NCBI RefSeq assembly: GCF_014647255.1
Contig: NZ_BMOV01000002.1
Coordinates: 248,001-312,000, forward strand
Source of the DNA: Iodidimonas muriae
Lineage (GTDB): Bacteria; Pseudomonadota; Alphaproteobacteria; Sphingomonadales; Rhodothalassiaceae
Direction: 5' to 3'
DNA length: 64,000 nt
Below are positions 61,244 through 64,000 of this stretch, in pieces. The position numbers were made by a program, and so were the translations under genes. Below the pieces are notes generated by a model that saw only the letters and a program-made list of their open reading frames with translations, did no database searches and was not told the origin of the DNA. Numbering within the stretch: position 1 is the first letter of the stretch; every line of letters starts with the position of its first letter.

Positions 61244-62152
61244 ATGTCAGACAGCTGCACATCTTTTACGGCATGGCGCAAAGCCGGGCACTCTTACAGG
61301 CTTTTGGGCCGGCAGATCTTTTGTGTCGATAGCGCCAGCGAAGACCCTGATGCGCTGCAAAAGCCGGTGATCCTTTTGGTGCACGGCTTTCCCACATCGG
61401 GCTGGGATTTTCACAAGATCTGGCCGCTTTTGACCCCGCACTACCGGTTGATTGTTCCGGATATGCTAGGCTTTGGCTTTTCCGATAAACCGCGCAAACA
61501 CCGCTATAGCATTCCAGAACAGGCGGATTTGCTGGAGGCTTTGGCGGCCCAGTTGCACCTGCCGTCCTGTCATATTCTTGCCCATGATTATGGTGACACG
61601 GTGGCGCAGGAACTGATGGCCCGGGACAATCAGCGCGCCGAACAGGAGCGGTTTTTCCTGTCTTTGTGCCTGCTGAACGGGGGGCTGTTTCCCGAAACCC
61701 ATCGGGCCAGATTGATCCAGAAGCTGCTGGCCAGCCCCTTTGGCCCGTTGCTGAACCGGCTGACCAAAAAGCGTCGCTTTGACAAAAGCTTCTCTGCGGT
61801 ATTCGGGGCGAATACCAAGCCTGATGCCGCCGAACTGGAAGGTTATTGGCAGGTGATTTCAGCCAATGGCGGCCAGCATGTGTTCAGTTCCCTTATTGGT
61901 TATATGGCGGAACGGCGGGTAAACAGAGAGGCTTGGGTGGGGGCTTTGGTGAACAGCCATTGTCCGGTGCAAGTGATCAATGGTTCGGCGGACCCGGTGT
62001 CGGGCGCGCATATGGTGGCGCGGTATCGGCAGGTGGTGCGGGCCGATGATGATATCGTCGAGCTACCCCATATCGGGCATTATCCGCAGGTGGAGGCTCC
62101 CGATCAAGTGGCGGCGCACTATATGCGGTTTCTTCAGGCTTTAAGCGGATAA
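61244..62152 (+). CDS. MEST-like alpha/beta hydrolase with aspartate nucleophile
   Basis: A 302-residue alpha/beta hydrolase. The oxyanion motif LLVHGFPTSGWDFHK is at residues 44-58, the nucleophile elbow is AHDYG with D115, the acid lies in NGSADPVSG and the histidine in HIGHYPQVEAP. The elbow HDYGDTVAQEL is very like that of the mammalian MEST protein and places it in the epoxide-hydrolase and haloalkane-dehalogenase-like branch. The natural substrate is unknown. A likely cap domain spans residues 135-240. It follows rppH by 74 bp. Confidence 0.87.
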   Translation: MSDSCTSFTAWRKAGHSYRLLGRQIFCVDSASEDPDALQKPVILLVHGFPTSGWDFHKIWPLLTPHYRLIVPDMLGFGFSDKPRKHRYSIPEQADLLEALAAQLHLPSCHILAHDYGDTVAQELMARDNQRAEQERFFLSLCLLNGGLFPETHRARLIQKLLASPFGPLLNRLTKKRRFDKSFSAVFGANTKPDAAELEGYWQVISANGGQHVFSSLIGYMAERRVNREAWVGALVNSHCPVQVINGSADPVSGAHMVARYRQVVRADDDIVELPHIGHYPQVEAPDQVAAHYMRFLQALSG

Positions 62153-62171
62153 AACAAGGAATGTCAGGGCC

Positions 62172-64000
62172 ATGACAGCATCCAGGCCGGAATTCGATCT
62201 GATCATTCGTGGCGCGATGCTGTTCGATGGCGGGGGCGGCGTACCGTATCATGCGGATATGGCCATAAGCAATGGCCGGGTGGCACGGATTGCCGATAAA
62301 GGCGCGTTGGACGGCGCATTGGCTGCTACGGTGATCGATGGATCGGGCCATTGGTTGATGCCGGGCTTGCTGGATATCCACACCCATTTCGATCTGGAAG
62401 CGGAAATCGCTCCGGCTTTGCCGGAAGCGGTGCGGCACGGGTCCACAACGGTGGTGGTGGCCAATTGCTCATTGGGGCTGGCATTTGGCAATCAGCGTAC
62501 CAAGGATCAAGATCCTGTCGTTGATTGCTTTGCGCGGGTGGAAAATATCCCCAAGCATATTTTGCGTGCCGTGGCGGATAAAGCCGTTTGGCAAGACAGC
62601 GGAGCCTATCTCGCCCATCTGGAGCATTTGCCTCTTGGCCCCAATCTGGTGCCGCTTTTGCCCCATTCCATGCTGCGGATCGAGGTGATGGGTCTGTCAG
62701 ACAGCATCCACCGCGATCCGACGGATGCGGAAATCGCCCGCATGGAAGCGCTTTTGGAAAAAGCCATGGAAGAAGGCTATGCGGGTTTTTCAACCGATGC
62801 GCTGCCCTTTCACTATCTGGCCAATCGCCCCAATGAACGAAGCCGTATCCCTGCCCAATATGGCCGCTTTGAAGAATTGAAGCGATTAACGAATATTGTG
62901 CGCCGCCATGACAGGCTGTGGCAGGCAACCCCGCCCAAAGACAGCCCCTTGCAGGTGTTTCGCACCTTCGCTTTAAGCAGTGGGCGGCTTTATGGGAAGC
63001 CTTTGAAGCTTACAGCGGTGGCCGCCATCGATATTGCCACCAATAAAAGCATTGTAAAACTGGGGCGGTTTTTATCGCGGTTCTTGAATTCAAAGCTTAT
63101 GGCGGGCCAGTTCCGTTTTCAGGCGCTGGCGGCTCCGTTCAGGGTATGGGCGGAGGGGCCGTTAACCCCGCTGGCAGAAGAAATTCCCAGCTTGCGCAGG
63201 CTTAATGAACCGGATCTGGAAGACAGGAAAGCGCGTTTGGCGATCCTGCGCGATCCGCAATGGCGCAAGCAATTCAAGGCCATGTGGTTTCATGGAAAGA
63301 CCGGTTGGTCTTTGGCGCGATTGAAGCGGCTTTTGCAGCGGGAAGATTATGCCATCAGCCGCGATCTTGCGGATATGGTGGTGGATCGCTGTCCGGTGCC
63401 GGATTGGGCGGGAGAAAGTCTGGCCGAAATTTATGACCGGCTGATGGGCGGCAAGGCCGGGCGCTCCGGAAAAGAACAGCAGGCGTTCGATCGCCTTGCT
63501 CCTTTGGTTGCGGATGAAGCGGATTTCCTCATCGCCTTGTTCGAGCATTTTGATACGGATCTTTATTGGTCGATGATAAGCGCCAACCGCGACCCCAAAA
63601 TCGTGCGCGATCTGGTGATGGACCCAAAGATATTGCCGGGCTTCAACGATTCCGGTGCGCATCTGACCAATATGGCCTTTTATGATGGCAATCTCAGAGC
63701 ATTGCAGATCGCCCAGAAAGAAGGTGTTGAGGCCGTTGCTTATATGGTGCGGCGGCTAACCAAAGATCCGGCGGATTTTTTCGGTGTGGATGCCGGGTCT
63801 TTGGAGGTCGGGGCGCGGGCTGATCTGGTGCTGATCGATCCCGATGCCTTGGCGGCTTATGATAGCGCCGCGCAAACATATCTGATTGATCGCGCCGAAT
63901 TTGGCCATCACCAATTGGTCAACCGGTCCGATGGGGTGGTGCCTTTGGTGGCAATCAATGGCCGGATTGCCTGGCAAAAGGACCGGTTCGCGCCAGAGCT
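62172..64000 (+). CDS. Amidohydrolase of the N-acyl-D-amino-acid deacylase type (cut by right edge)
   Basis: The gene is open from ATG 62172 to the right edge, 609 codons. It has the N-terminal beta-sandwich and metal motif of the amidohydrolase superfamily (DIHTHFD) and the family-specific VRHGSTTVVVANCSLG and NDSGAHLTNMAFYDGN near the C-terminus of the core, followed by LGADLVLIDPDAL-like sandwich strands. This matches the D-aminoacylase/N-acyl-D-amino-acid amidohydrolase group, which is broad and of varied substrate. It starts 19 bp after the hydrolase gene. An alternative ATG at 62161 is out of frame. Confidence 0.87.
   Translation, partial: MTASRPEFDLIIRGAMLFDGGGGVPYHADMAISNGRVARIADKGALDGALAATVIDGSGHWLMPGLLDIHTHFDLEAEIAPALPEAVRHGSTTVVVANCSLGLAFGNQRTKDQDPVVDCFARVENIPKHILRAVADKAVWQDSGAYLAHLEHLPLGPNLVPLLPHSMLRIEVMGLSDSIHRDPTDAEIARMEALLEKAMEEGYAGFSTDALPFHYLANRPNERSRIPAQYGRFEELKRLTNIVRRHDRLWQATPPKDSPLQVFRTFALSSGRLYGKPLKLTAVAAIDIATNKSIVKLGRFLSRFLNSKLMAGQFRFQALAAPFRVWAEGPLTPLAEEIPSLRRLNEPDLEDRKARLAILRDPQWRKQFKAMWFHGKTGWSLARLKRLLQREDYAISRDLADMVVDRCPVPDWAGESLAEIYDRLMGGKAGRSGKEQQAFDRLAPLVADEADFLIALFEHFDTDLYWSMISANRDPKIVRDLVMDPKILPGFNDSGAHLTNMAFYDGNLRALQIAQKEGVEAVAYMVRRLTKDPADFFGVDAGSLEVGARADLVLIDPDALAAYDSAAQTYLIDRAEFGHHQLVNRSDGVVPLVAINGRIAWQKDRFAPE

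Overview
The window is a piece of an alphaproteobacterial chromosome that carries the replication-origin neighbourhood. The evidence is a cluster of perfect DnaA boxes between a leftward maf-aroE arm and a rightward hemE gene (the classical alphaproteobacterial origin site), a mnmE-mnmG-rsmG-parA-parB operon close by, three parS sites, a 1.6 kb-residue-class NAD-dependent glutamate dehydrogenase, a CenR-type response regulator, and the ftsK-lolA-xth and DUF3576-leuS-lptE-holA gene orders common in that class. Base composition looks moderately GC-rich and even. I cannot name the genus from the sequence.

Layout. (1) 1-2105: aroE, maf and a PPDK-regulator-like kinase/phosphorylase run leftward; a 415-bp gap with DnaA boxes is the probable oriC. 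(2) 2106-5300: hemE, hemJ and rho run rightward, ending in a terminator and a parS site. (3) 5313-8529: leftward genes for a dienelactone hydrolase, an O6-methylguanine methyltransferase and a DUF255 thioredoxin-domain protein. (4) 8618-14700: a tightly coupled operon DUF6489-mnmE-mnmG-rsmG-parA-parB with two more parS sites, one inside the rsmG coding sequence. (5) 14723-21509: the large glutamate dehydrogenase, a retropepsin/RimK-like ATP-grasp fusion and tRNA-Gly(GCC), all leftward. (6) 21802-24831: cnoX-like thioredoxin/TPR protein, LON-domain protein, Trm112-like, DUF971 and an exported unknown. (7) 24858-31985: GNAT and UbiH-family genes leftward; ftsK, lolA, an unknown and xth rightward, with a palindromic tandem repeat behind lolA. 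(8) 31986-41832: CenR-like regulator, ribA, an L,D-transpeptidase-fold protein, PLP-homeostasis protein, ThiE-like protein, an outer-membrane barrel, then DUF3576-leuS-lptE-holA. (9) 42009-50215: an OPT-family transporter with a small membrane partner, a diiron ferritin-like protein, DUF2336, GNAT, truA-fmt-def and a MAPEG protein. (10) 50317-56199: sterol-desaturase-type hydroxylase, a two-gene osmoprotectant-type ABC importer with a substrate-binding/permease fusion, an SDR and an AidB-type acyl-CoA dehydrogenase. (11) 56249-64000: rlmH, envC-like, ctpA-like S41 protease, DUF610 deacetylase-like, rppH, a MEST-like alpha/beta hydrolase and an amidohydrolase cut by the right edge.

Most of the window is core metabolism, translation and cell-envelope machinery. 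The origin, the three parS sites and parAB form one chromosome-segregation system spread over about 13 kb. I saw no prophage, insertion sequence, CRISPR array, rRNA operon or recognisable defence island. The least explained pieces are the RimB/RimK-like fusion with altered ATP-grasp residues, the repeat block between lolA and its unknown neighbour, the OPT transporter pair, the diiron protein and several unknown small proteins.
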